The notes under the pieces: generated by a model
Seen by the model: only the letters and a program-made list of their open reading frames with translations
The model's database searches: none
What the model was told of the DNA's origin: nothing
DNA from: Ruegeria halocynthiae
GTDB taxonomy: Bacteria > Pseudomonadota > Alphaproteobacteria > Rhodobacterales > Rhodobacteraceae
Direction of reading: 5' to 3'
DNA: 56,312 nucleotides
NCBI RefSeq assembly: GCF_900106805.1
Contig: NZ_FNNP01000014.1
Span: forward strand, 1-56,312
Program-made: the position numbers and the translations under genes
Shown: one piece after another, positions 18,575 through 26,617 of the stretch
Numbering within the stretch: the first letter of the stretch is position 1
How the letters are laid out: every line of letters begins with the position of its first letter

Positions 18575-18599
18575 GAGGGCGGCCCCTCCCGCCGCCCTC
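18575..18599 (+). promoter_or_regulatory. intercistronic GC-rich hairpin between TRAP genes
   Basis: Perfect 9-bp stem GAGGGCGGC / GCCGCCCTC with a CCCTCCC loop, between the binding-protein gene and the permease gene. The sequence after it is pyrimidine-rich but has no clean T-run. Such hairpins commonly stabilise the upstream binding-protein mRNA or partly terminate, lowering permease expression. Confidence 0.65.
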
Positions 18600-18680
18600 G
18601 GGCACTCTTGATTTTCTTCATTTTCCCGAACTAGCCGGACGCATTCACGTCCCCATCGCCGAACTCTTGAGGAGGAGACC

Positions 18681-20747
18681 ATGGCCGAGACACAGCGTCA
18701 TCAGGACGACCCAATTGAAGTCTATGAAAGCATCCTTGAGCATGGGGAGCCGGACCGCCAAAAACTGGCCGTTGCTATCGACAATGGCGTCAAAGCGATT
18801 GGTCATGTGGTCATGTGGGCCAATCTTCTGCTGGTGGCGGCCATCGTCTCGCAAGTTGCGATGCGCTATCTGCTGAACCAGAACTATCCCAAGCTGGACG
18901 AGATTCAGTGGCATTTCTACGGGCTCGTGACGATGGTGGGAATCTCGTATGCCTTGGTCACCGATAGCCATGTGCGTGTCGACCTGTTGCATATGCAGCT
19001 CAGCCGGCGCGCACGGCGGATTATCGAGATCATCGGCATCTTCACTCTGATAGTGCCGTTCATCTATCTGATGATCGATCAGGGTTATGACTATTTCTAT
19101 GAAAGCTGGCGGGTCAACGAATCCTCGGACAGCCCCACCGGATTGCCAGCACGTTGGGCCTTGAAGGGCGTGATCCCGGCCAGCTTTGTCCTGCTGGCTC
19201 TGGCAGCGGGCGCACGCCTGATCCATGATATCCACGCGCTGTTCATGAATCTGAGCGAAGAGCGTCAGGGCAAGGGCTTGCGCCTGATCTTTTGGGCCTT
19301 GTTGTGCTTTGCTGTGGTGGCAACTGCGCTGACCTTCCTGGTCGAAACGACCGAGGAAAAGCTGGTTATCACCATGTTCCTGACATTCATTGCGCTACTG
19401 TTCACCGGCTTCCCCGTTGCGTGGACGCTGGCCGGGGTTGGAGTCGCCTATTGCGGTCTCGCCTATCTGTTCGACAACGGCATGATGAACTGGACGGGCC
19501 TTGAGGAAACACTGACTGGGCTCGACTATCTGACGCTGGGCGCGGTGGTGAACCGGGTCTATGCCACGATGTCGAACGCGGTTCTGGTGGCGCTGCCGAT
19601 GTTCATCTTCATGGGTCTGATGCTGGACGAATCCGGCGTAGCCGAGCGGCTGATGTCTTCGATGCAACGCTTGTTTGGAACGGTGCGTGGCGGTCTGGCG
19701 ATCACGGTGACGATGATCGGCATCATTCTGGCCGCATCGACCGGGATCATAGGAGCCTCGGTTGTTCTGCTGGGCGTGCTGTCGCTGCCCTCGATGATGG
19801 AGCAGAAATATAACCCATCTCTGGCTGCCGGTGTGGTTAGTGCATCGGGTACGCTGGGCATTCTGATCCCGCCGTCAATCATGCTGGTGATTATGGCGGA
19901 CCAGATGGCGCTGTCGGTGGGTGATCTGTTCATGGCTGCCGTCTTCCCCGGCGTGATCATAGGTGCGCTGTATCTGACCTATATATTCGTGATCGCGTTG
20001 ATCAAACGCGACGTGGCACCGGCGCCCGCAGGCGCAACCCGTCCCGATTGGGCTGCCGTCAAGGACGTGCTGATCGCCGTTCTGCCAACGCTGGCACTGA
20101 TCCTTGCCGTTTTGGGGTCGATCTTTGGGGGCCTGACCACACCGACCGAAGCCTCAGGCGTGGGCGCGTTGGGCGCGACACTATTGGCGCTGGGTTATCG
20201 CAAACTGACGCTGGCCAAACTGGTGAACGTGCTGAAAGCCACCTTCAACACTACCGCCTATATCTTTGCGATCTTCCTTGGCGCGACAGTGTTCTCATAC
20301 GTTCTGCGTGAACTGGGCGGCGACGCTTTGATCGAAGAGATGATCCAAGGCACGGGTTTTGGCCCGAATGGTACCGTCTTCATGATCCTGTTTATTGTCT
20401 TCTTGCTGGGTTTCGTGCTGGACTGGATCGAGATCACTCTGATCGTCCTGCCCCTAATGCGCCCCATCGTGAACGGGTTAGGTCTGGATATCGACGGCTT
20501 TGGCGTCATCGATGAGCCAGTGCTGGTGTGGTTCGTGATTTTGGTTGCGGTGACGTTGCAAACTTCGTTCCTGACACCTCCGGTGGGATTTGCGCTGTTC
20601 TATCTGAAAGGGGTCTGCCCGCCCGAGATCAAGTTGACGGATATCTACAAAGGCATCATTCCCTTTGTAATCCTGCAATTGACCGGTCTGTTCTTCGTCT
20701 TCCTCTGGCCACAACTGGCTACATGGCTGCCGTCAGTCGCGTATTAA
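18681..20747 (+). CDS. fused TRAP transporter permease (DctQ-DctM)
   Basis: A 688-residue inner-membrane protein. Residues about 35-205 form a four-helix DctQ small subunit, and about 225-688 a DctM large subunit with some 12 transmembrane segments. Family segments include FPVAWTLAGVGVAYC, ALPMFIFMGLMLDESG and GTLGILIPPS. It uses an ion gradient to move substrate delivered by the binding protein. GGAGGAG precedes the ATG. It is followed 13 nt later by dld. The Q and M subunits are usually separate genes; fusion is known in Rhodobacterales. Confidence 0.94.
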   Translation: MAETQRHQDDPIEVYESILEHGEPDRQKLAVAIDNGVKAIGHVVMWANLLLVAAIVSQVAMRYLLNQNYPKLDEIQWHFYGLVTMVGISYALVTDSHVRVDLLHMQLSRRARRIIEIIGIFTLIVPFIYLMIDQGYDYFYESWRVNESSDSPTGLPARWALKGVIPASFVLLALAAGARLIHDIHALFMNLSEERQGKGLRLIFWALLCFAVVATALTFLVETTEEKLVITMFLTFIALLFTGFPVAWTLAGVGVAYCGLAYLFDNGMMNWTGLEETLTGLDYLTLGAVVNRVYATMSNAVLVALPMFIFMGLMLDESGVAERLMSSMQRLFGTVRGGLAITVTMIGIILAASTGIIGASVVLLGVLSLPSMMEQKYNPSLAAGVVSASGTLGILIPPSIMLVIMADQMALSVGDLFMAAVFPGVIIGALYLTYIFVIALIKRDVAPAPAGATRPDWAAVKDVLIAVLPTLALILAVLGSIFGGLTTPTEASGVGALGATLLALGYRKLTLAKLVNVLKATFNTTAYIFAIFLGATVFSYVLRELGGDALIEEMIQGTGFGPNGTVFMILFIVFLLGFVLDWIEITLIVLPLMRPIVNGLGLDIDGFGVIDEPVLVWFVILVAVTLQTSFLTPPVGFALFYLKGVCPPEIKLTDIYKGIIPFVILQLTGLFFVFLWPQLATWLPSVAY

Positions 20748-20760
20748 GGGAGGTTTTGGG

Positions 20761-22443
20761 ATGACCGACGCCGATCTGATCAAGCGTCTTCAGACCATTT
20801 GCGGGCGGCGGCGTGTTCTAACCTCTGCCCGCAGTACCCGGCGGTTTCGCCGGGGGTTCAGATCGGGCGAAGGGGAGGCGCTGGCGGTGGTTCAGCCCGC
20901 TACGCTGCTTGAGCAATGGCAGGTGCTTCAGGCCTGCGTTTGCGCTGACAAGATCGTCATCATGCAGGCCGCCAATACCGGCCTGACCGAAGGTTCAACA
21001 CCCAAGGGCAGCTATGATCGCGACGTGGTGCTGATCAACACACGACGGATGGATGATCTGCATCTGATCAATGGTGGCAAACAGGTCATCAGCTTTCCGG
21101 GCAGCACCCTGTTCGCACTGGAAAAGCTGCTGGCCCCGATCGGACGGCAACCGCATTCGGTGATCGGGTCCTCTTGCATCGGGGCGTCGATCGTCGGCGG
21201 GGTGTGCAACAACTCGGGTGGTTCGCTGGTCGAGCGCGGCCCATCTTATACTGAGCTGTCGCTGTACGCCCGCATCACGCAGGATGGTCAACTGGAGTTG
21301 GTTAATCATCTGGGTATGCATCTGGGCGAAACGCCAGAAGAGATCCTGACCCGTCTGCAGAAAGGCGAATTCAGCGCAGCTGATATCGAGACCGGCAATC
21401 GCAAAGCCTCTGACACCGATTATGTCCGCCGTGTACGTAATGTGGACGCGGACACCCCGGCCCGGTTCAATGCGGACAAGTCGCGCCTGTACGAAGCTGC
21501 GGGTTGCGCGGGAAAACTGGCTGTCTTTGCTGTACGCTTGGATACCTATCCCAAAAATGATGCCGAGCGCACGTTCTACGTTGGCGCGCGGGACACCGGC
21601 GCCCTGACCGAGCTACGCCGCAGTATTTTGGCAGGGTTCAAAACTCTGCCGGTCAGTGCAGAATACATGCATGAAGAGGTCTTCGATATCTCAGATCGCT
21701 ATGGCAAAGACACCATGGTGATGATCGACAAGCTGGGTACGGATCGCTTGCCCACCTTCTTCGCTTTGAAAGGCGCGATAGATGCCAGGTTGGAAGGTGT
21801 TCCAGGCCTCTCAAATTTCACTGACCGTTTTATGCAATTCGCGATGCGGTTCTGGCCCGATGTCCTGCCGCGCCGGATGCGCGCCTTTCGGCTGCGCTAC
21901 CCGCATCACCTGATCCTCAAGATGCGTGATGGCGGTATCAACGAAGCGCGCGCATTGCTCGAAAAGATGGCGGTAGATGACAAACTGGATTTCTTTGAAT
22001 GCGACCCGCGTGAGGCCAAGATTGCCGGGCTGCATCGATTTGCTGCAGCAGGTGCGGCCATCCGTTACATGAAGGTTCACGCAACCCAGGTAGAAGACAT
22101 CATTGCGCTGGATATTGCACTGCGCCGCAATGACACCGACTGGTTCGAAGACTTGCCAGCTGAGATCTCGGATCAACTGATCAGCAAGCTCTACTATGGT
22201 CACTTCATGTGCCATGTGCTGCATCAGGATTACATCGTTAAGAAAGGTGCCGATCCGAAGTTGCTGAAGGCCGCGATGTTGAAGTTGTTGGATAAACGTG
22301 GCGCCGAGTATCCAGCCGAACACAATGTTGGGCATCTCTATGCGGCCAAATCCGATTTGGCGGCGTTCTACAAGTCGATCGATCCTACGAACAGCATGAA
22401 CCCGGGAATCGGAAGAATGTCCCGAAACAAGCGCTATTCGTGA
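20761..22443 (+). CDS. dld: quinone-dependent D-lactate dehydrogenase
   Basis: A 560-residue FAD enzyme of the E. coli Dld type. The FAD-binding PCMH fold includes QAANTGLTEGSTPKG and IGSSCIGASIVGGVCNNSGG. The C-terminal membrane-binding domain includes GHFMCHVLHQDYIVKKG and ends MNPGIGRMSRNKRYS. It oxidises D-lactate to pyruvate at the inner membrane and passes electrons to quinone. It ends the TRAP-Dld operon, which strongly supports lactate as the imported substrate. Confidence 0.93.
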   Translation: MTDADLIKRLQTICGRRRVLTSARSTRRFRRGFRSGEGEALAVVQPATLLEQWQVLQACVCADKIVIMQAANTGLTEGSTPKGSYDRDVVLINTRRMDDLHLINGGKQVISFPGSTLFALEKLLAPIGRQPHSVIGSSCIGASIVGGVCNNSGGSLVERGPSYTELSLYARITQDGQLELVNHLGMHLGETPEEILTRLQKGEFSAADIETGNRKASDTDYVRRVRNVDADTPARFNADKSRLYEAAGCAGKLAVFAVRLDTYPKNDAERTFYVGARDTGALTELRRSILAGFKTLPVSAEYMHEEVFDISDRYGKDTMVMIDKLGTDRLPTFFALKGAIDARLEGVPGLSNFTDRFMQFAMRFWPDVLPRRMRAFRLRYPHHLILKMRDGGINEARALLEKMAVDDKLDFFECDPREAKIAGLHRFAAAGAAIRYMKVHATQVEDIIALDIALRRNDTDWFEDLPAEISDQLISKLYYGHFMCHVLHQDYIVKKGADPKLLKAAMLKLLDKRGAEYPAEHNVGHLYAAKSDLAAFYKSIDPTNSMNPGIGRMSRNKRYS

Positions 22444-22476
22444 AACGGGGCGCAGTCGATCCGCGCCCGTTCGACC

Positions 22477-23100
22477 TTACTTGAAGCTACGACTGTCTTT
22501 GATTTGATCCCAGGCCCAGACGACCTCTTGCAACTGTTCTTCCTGCGACCTGTCACCGCCGTTCATATCAGGGTGCAGCACCTTGATCAGTTTTTTGTAG
22601 GCCTTCCGAACCTCGGCTTTGGACCAGCTATCTTGCGCTTCGAGAATCTCGATCGCACGGCGCTCGGTCGGGGGCAGGCGACGGCCGCCGGTATTGGCGC
22701 GCCCGGGATTTTTGGTGGCGTTTTCACCTAGAACCTGATGCGGGTCCTCGATGCCCAGGCGGGCCCATGCGCGGGCTTCAGGATCGCCCATTGGTTTGGT
22801 CTCACGCTCCCACACCTTGTCCTTGGAACGTTGCGCGTTCAGCTCAGCCTCGGTAGTGCCGTCGAAGAAATTCCATGTCTGGTTATATTCGCGTACATGT
22901 TGCTGGCAGAACCAGAAAAAATCATCCAGCACATCCGGTGCCTTGGGCGCGCGAAACTTGCCAGCCTCTTCACAGCCTTCGTGATCACAGATGCGCACTG
23001 ACGTTTCGGACGCACCCGACATGCCCCGACGCCCACGCGGTTTTTTCTTCTTCGCGTTGGACACGGACATATCGAATCCGAAGGGATCTGACTTTACCAT
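22477..23100 (-). CDS. J-domain protein (DnaJ-like)
   Basis: A 207-residue protein with an unusual C-terminal J domain (about 150-207), bearing the essential HPD motif (KVLHPDMNGGD) and the helix YKKLIK. The N-terminal part holds a CDHEGC / FCQQH Cys-His cluster that may bind zinc. J domains stimulate DnaK ATPase; the partner substrate here is unknown. It diverges from bolA with about 107 nt between them. This pair is common in Rhodobacterales. Confidence 0.9.
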   Translation of the reverse strand: MVKSDPFGFDMSVSNAKKKKPRGRRGMSGASETSVRICDHEGCEEAGKFRAPKAPDVLDDFFWFCQQHVREYNQTWNFFDGTTEAELNAQRSKDKVWERETKPMGDPEARAWARLGIEDPHQVLGENATKNPGRANTGGRRLPPTERRAIEILEAQDSWSKAEVRKAYKKLIKVLHPDMNGGDRSQEEQLQEVVWAWDQIKDSRSFK

Positions 23101-23207
23101 CTGCTTAACCTCACGAAGACATCTTTTCGACTCGGAGGCAGCAGTTTAATCTAAGTAGCCGAAAGTAGAAGAGGGGGGCGGCAATTAATTTGCCGTTGAG
23201 CATAAAA

Positions 23208-23462
23208 ATGAGCGTGACCAAGGAAATCCATGACCGCCTGCAGGCGGCGTTTAACCCGCGCGAGCTGGATGTTGTCGACGACAGCGAGAGCCATCGTGGT
23301 CATGCCGGATATCAGGAGGGCGGCGAGAGCCACTATAACGTCCTTATTCGTTCGGTGGCCTTCGAGGGACAATCCCGCATTGCCCGACATCGCGCAGTTC
23401 ATGCAGCATTGGGGGATATAGTCCCTCGTATACATGCGCTTGCTCTGGATATCGACGTGTGA
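23208..23462 (+). CDS. BolA-family protein
   Basis: An 84-residue BolA-fold protein with the family core DDSESHRGHAG and ESHYNVLIRS. The conserved His residues are those that take part in [2Fe-2S] binding with monothiol glutaredoxins, so an iron-sulfur trafficking or regulatory role is likely. ATG 23208 gives the usual MSVTKEI start; a TTG at 23190 is the alternative. It diverges from the J-domain gene. Confidence 0.92.
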   Translation: MSVTKEIHDRLQAAFNPRELDVVDDSESHRGHAGYQEGGESHYNVLIRSVAFEGQSRIARHRAVHAALGDIVPRIHALALDIDV

Positions 23463-23718
23463 CAGCCACAACGTCAGATGCAGGCGGTTCTGATCGCGCC
23501 CAATTTGTGCGGGCCGGACAGGTTCACCGTCAGGGACGCTGAAATGCAGGGCTGGCGCGACATACGCAGCCTTGTTTCAACTAAGCGATCGTTACATCGA
23601 TATTTGTATGCGGATTTAACCTCGATCAAAGCATCGTAGAAAATCGCTCTTTATAATTCGCCCTGTCGATCTCCGATCAATCGGAGTGATCGATTTTGCG
23701 GATAAAGAGGGCTTTCAA

Positions 23719-24825
23719 ATGATGACCAAAGCCAGAGCATGGTTCTCGGCGCTGTCGACAGCTTCATTGCTGACGATCTGTGCCGCGTTACCGGTTCACC
23801 AGGCCCAGGCGGACGAGCCGGGCCCGGTAGAAGCCATAGAGTTCGACCCGAACAAGGCGGCCCTTGGTAAACGACTTTTCTTTGATCCACGACTGTCCGG
23901 CGACACCGAACTGTCCTGCGCCAGCTGCCACCAGCCGGAAAACGGGTTCAGCGATGGGCAGGCCCTGTCAGATGCCTATGCGGGCAGCTTGCACTTTCGC
24001 AATGTACCGACGCTGATCAACAGCGCCAAGCGCGCAGCATGGTTCCATGACGGTCGTATTGGTACCAACCTCAACGACGTGACTCGCGAGAGCATCACCG
24101 AGACCTATTTTATGAACATGGACATGCGTCTGATGCAGGAACGTATCAAGCAGGATCCAGTCTATGTCGAGATGTTCGAAGCTGCGGGATTTGGTGAGCC
24201 GTCAAACGGTGGCGTCCGCAACGCAATCCCGGAATATCTGAAAACCCTGATCTCTCGCGGGGCTCCGTTCGACACTGGTGAGATGTCGGACGAGGCCAAA
24301 GCGGGTTATGAGCTGTTCCTGACAAGTGGCTGCAATTCCTGCCACTCGGGCGATCGGTTCACGGATGATTTGCCGCACAATATCGGTGTTGGCGACAACC
24401 CCGATATCTGGGCGACACCGGAACGTCACATCACCTTCGTGACCATGATGAAGTTCCTCGGCGTCGAGAATTACATGAATCTGCGCGCCGACCCGGGCGC
24501 TTATATCCGCACTCATACCCCAGATACGTTCGGCAGTTTCATGACCCCCACATTGCGCGAACTGACCTATACCGCGCCGTACATGCACAACGGTTCGATT
24601 GCGACGCTTGAGGATGTGGTGGCCTTCTACAACACCGGTGGTGGCGATGATGACAACAAGGATCCGCGCATCAAGCCGCTTGATCTAACACAGACTGAGC
24701 AAGCTCAACTGGTGGCCTTCCTCAAGGCGCTATCCGGCGAGCCGCTGACCGGCCCCGATTTCGTCGCCGAGAATATCGATACGGAATACGCGCCGATCGA
24801 AAACTGGCAAGACGCGACAAACTGA
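23719..24825 (+). CDS. diheme cytochrome c peroxidase/MauG-family protein, first of two
   Basis: A 368-residue exported protein with a signal peptide ending HQAQADEP. It carries two heme c sites, C67-ASC-H (LSCASCHQP) and SGCNSCHSG in the second half, and the C-terminal TAPYMHNGS segment typical of CcpA/MauG proteins. ATG 23719 has AAAGAGGG about 8 nt upstream. It is the first gene of a tightly spaced plus-strand operon (11 nt to the next). In iodate reductase clusters two such peroxidases (IdrP1/IdrP2) accompany the molybdoenzyme and are thought to remove H2O2 or oxidised by-products. Confidence 0.92.
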   Translation: MMTKARAWFSALSTASLLTICAALPVHQAQADEPGPVEAIEFDPNKAALGKRLFFDPRLSGDTELSCASCHQPENGFSDGQALSDAYAGSLHFRNVPTLINSAKRAAWFHDGRIGTNLNDVTRESITETYFMNMDMRLMQERIKQDPVYVEMFEAAGFGEPSNGGVRNAIPEYLKTLISRGAPFDTGEMSDEAKAGYELFLTSGCNSCHSGDRFTDDLPHNIGVGDNPDIWATPERHITFVTMMKFLGVENYMNLRADPGAYIRTHTPDTFGSFMTPTLRELTYTAPYMHNGSIATLEDVVAFYNTGGGDDDNKDPRIKPLDLTQTEQAQLVAFLKALSGEPLTGPDFVAENIDTEYAPIENWQDATN

Positions 24826-24836
24826 GGAGTGGACCC

Positions 24837-26024
24837 ATGAAAGACCTAAAGTCTTACCTGTCAGGCACAATCGCCACCGCTGCCCTGTTTGCCGTTCTTG
24901 GTTCGCAGGCGATTGCGGAAACCAGTATGGAGATCGAGGCCGGTATTGGCGGTGCAGATCCCGACCCGGACGCACCGCTCGTGGCGCTGGGCGCGCCGCC
25001 CATACCGCTGGATAATCCGCAGACAGATGCCAAGATCGAGCTCGGCAAGATGCTGTTTTTTGATCCACGTCTGGGCGGGAACGAGTCGACCCCCTGTTCG
25101 GCCTGTCACAATCCCTATGTCGGGTGGGATGTCGAAGCTCAAATCTCTTTCGGCTATCCAGGCACGACCCACTGGCGCAACAGTCAGACCATCGTGAACT
25201 CGGCCTATTACGGCAAACTATTCTGGGCGGGCTCTTCCAAGAGCCTTGAAAGTCAGGCTAAATCCGCGGCGGGTGGTGCGGTCGCCGGTAACGGCGAGGC
25301 CGACATGATGGAAGCGCGTCTGGCCTTCGTTCCCGAATATGTCGAGCAATTCAATGACGTGTTCGGCGATCAATGGCCGCGTATCTCGAATGCATGGCGT
25401 GCTATTGCAGCGTTTGAACGCACCATCGTTCAGACTGACACGCCCTTCGACAACTACCTGCGTGGGGATGATGCGGCGCTGACCGAGGAACAAAAACGCG
25501 GGCTGGAGCTGTTCACCGGCAAGGCACAATGTTCCGAGTGCCACAACGGTGCGCTGCTGTCGGATGAGAAATACTACAACACTGGCGTACCCGCCTATGC
25601 CGGTTGGCAGGATGACGGTCTGGCACAGGTCACTTTCCGGTATGAGCTTTACGCCAAGGGCTCGACTGAAGAAATGTATCGCCACACCAAAGACGATCCC
25701 GGCTTCTATTTCCGCACCAAGGAAAAGGCTGACAAGGGCAAATTCCGCACGCCAAGCCTGCGCTACACCCTCTACACCGAACCGTACATGCATAACGGCA
25801 TGTTGGAGACGCTTGAGGATGTAGTCGAATTCTACAACCAGGGCGGCGGTGAGAATGAGTTCGCTGAAAACAAATCCCCGCTGATCCAATCCCTTGGCCT
25901 GAACGATCAGGAAAAGGCGGATCTGGTGGCCTTCCTGAAATCCCTGTCCGGCGAGGAAATCCTGATCGAGGAACCTGACCTGCCGGATTACCAGCCGCTT
26001 CCCGCGGTTGCAGCAGAGGAGTAA
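24837..26024 (+). CDS. diheme cytochrome c peroxidase/MauG-family protein, second of two
   Basis: A 395-residue periplasmic diheme protein. The signal peptide ends SQAIAETS. Heme sites are C87-SAC-H (TPCSACHNP) and AQCSECHNG, with a long Asp/Pro-rich linker before the first. TEPYMHNGM near the C-terminus matches CcpA-type peroxidases. It is 5 nt upstream of the Rieske gene. It resembles the preceding gene in layout but the two are clearly diverged, so they are not a recent duplication. It is the second candidate IdrP-type peroxidase. Confidence 0.92.
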   Translation: MKDLKSYLSGTIATAALFAVLGSQAIAETSMEIEAGIGGADPDPDAPLVALGAPPIPLDNPQTDAKIELGKMLFFDPRLGGNESTPCSACHNPYVGWDVEAQISFGYPGTTHWRNSQTIVNSAYYGKLFWAGSSKSLESQAKSAAGGAVAGNGEADMMEARLAFVPEYVEQFNDVFGDQWPRISNAWRAIAAFERTIVQTDTPFDNYLRGDDAALTEEQKRGLELFTGKAQCSECHNGALLSDEKYYNTGVPAYAGWQDDGLAQVTFRYELYAKGSTEEMYRHTKDDPGFYFRTKEKADKGKFRTPSLRYTLYTEPYMHNGMLETLEDVVEFYNQGGGENEFAENKSPLIQSLGLNDQEKADLVAFLKSLSGEEILIEEPDLPDYQPLPAVAAEE

Positions 26025-26029
26025 GCGTC

Positions 26030-26599
26030 ATGACGGAACATAACGCAACCGGATGCAGCTGTTCGGGCGAGGCCAAAAAGGCCTGCACCGTGAACCGTCG
26101 CCAGTTCTTGTTCGCGTCGGGGGCTACGACTTTTACCGTGATGGTGGCCATGCCCACCCGCCACGGTCAGGCCGAACAAGTGCCTGCGCTGGTCTCGACC
26201 TATCCGCGCAAGTTGATCGCTAAACTGTCCGAGTTGGAGCAGGATGTCCCGGTCGAGTTCTACTACCCGGATGAGGGCGACTATTCGGACTCGATCCTGG
26301 TCAAGACCGGTGTGGAAAGCGGTGGTGGCATCGGCCCGCAAAAAGACGTCGTGGCCTTCAACCTGACCTGTACGCATCAGGGCGGATCGCTATACGACAC
26401 CTACAAGACGGATCACAAGGTGCTGGGTCCATGCCCGCTGCACCTATCGACCTATGATGTGACCCGGCACGGCATCCTCGTTTCGGGGCAGGCCTACCAG
26501 TCGCTGCCGCAGGTCCTTTTGGAACTGGATGGCGATGACATCTACGCCGTCGGCATGTTCGGTCTGATTTACGGCCGTTACGACAATCTCATTGCATAA
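26030..26599 (+). CDS. idrB: Rieske iron-sulfur subunit of an AioB/IdrB-type enzyme
   Basis: A 189-residue Rieske protein with a Tat signal (NRRQFLFASGATT). The [2Fe-2S] ligands are C114-T-H116 and C135-PL-H138. The two extra cysteines of bc1-type Rieske proteins are absent (CTHQGG, GPCPLHL), so no cluster-shielding disulfide is possible. The C-terminus GDDIYAVGMFGLIYGRYDN is very like arsenite oxidase AioB. It lies directly upstream of the molybdenum subunit, which has no signal of its own, so the pair is probably exported together. The symbol is given for the iodate-reductase-like context and is less certain than the family. Confidence 0.85.
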   Translation: MTEHNATGCSCSGEAKKACTVNRRQFLFASGATTFTVMVAMPTRHGQAEQVPALVSTYPRKLIAKLSELEQDVPVEFYYPDEGDYSDSILVKTGVESGGGIGPQKDVVAFNLTCTHQGGSLYDTYKTDHKVLGPCPLHLSTYDVTRHGILVSGQAYQSLPQVLLELDGDDIYAVGMFGLIYGRYDNLIA

Positions 26600-26617
26600 G
26601 GGGAGGGGAGACTGACA

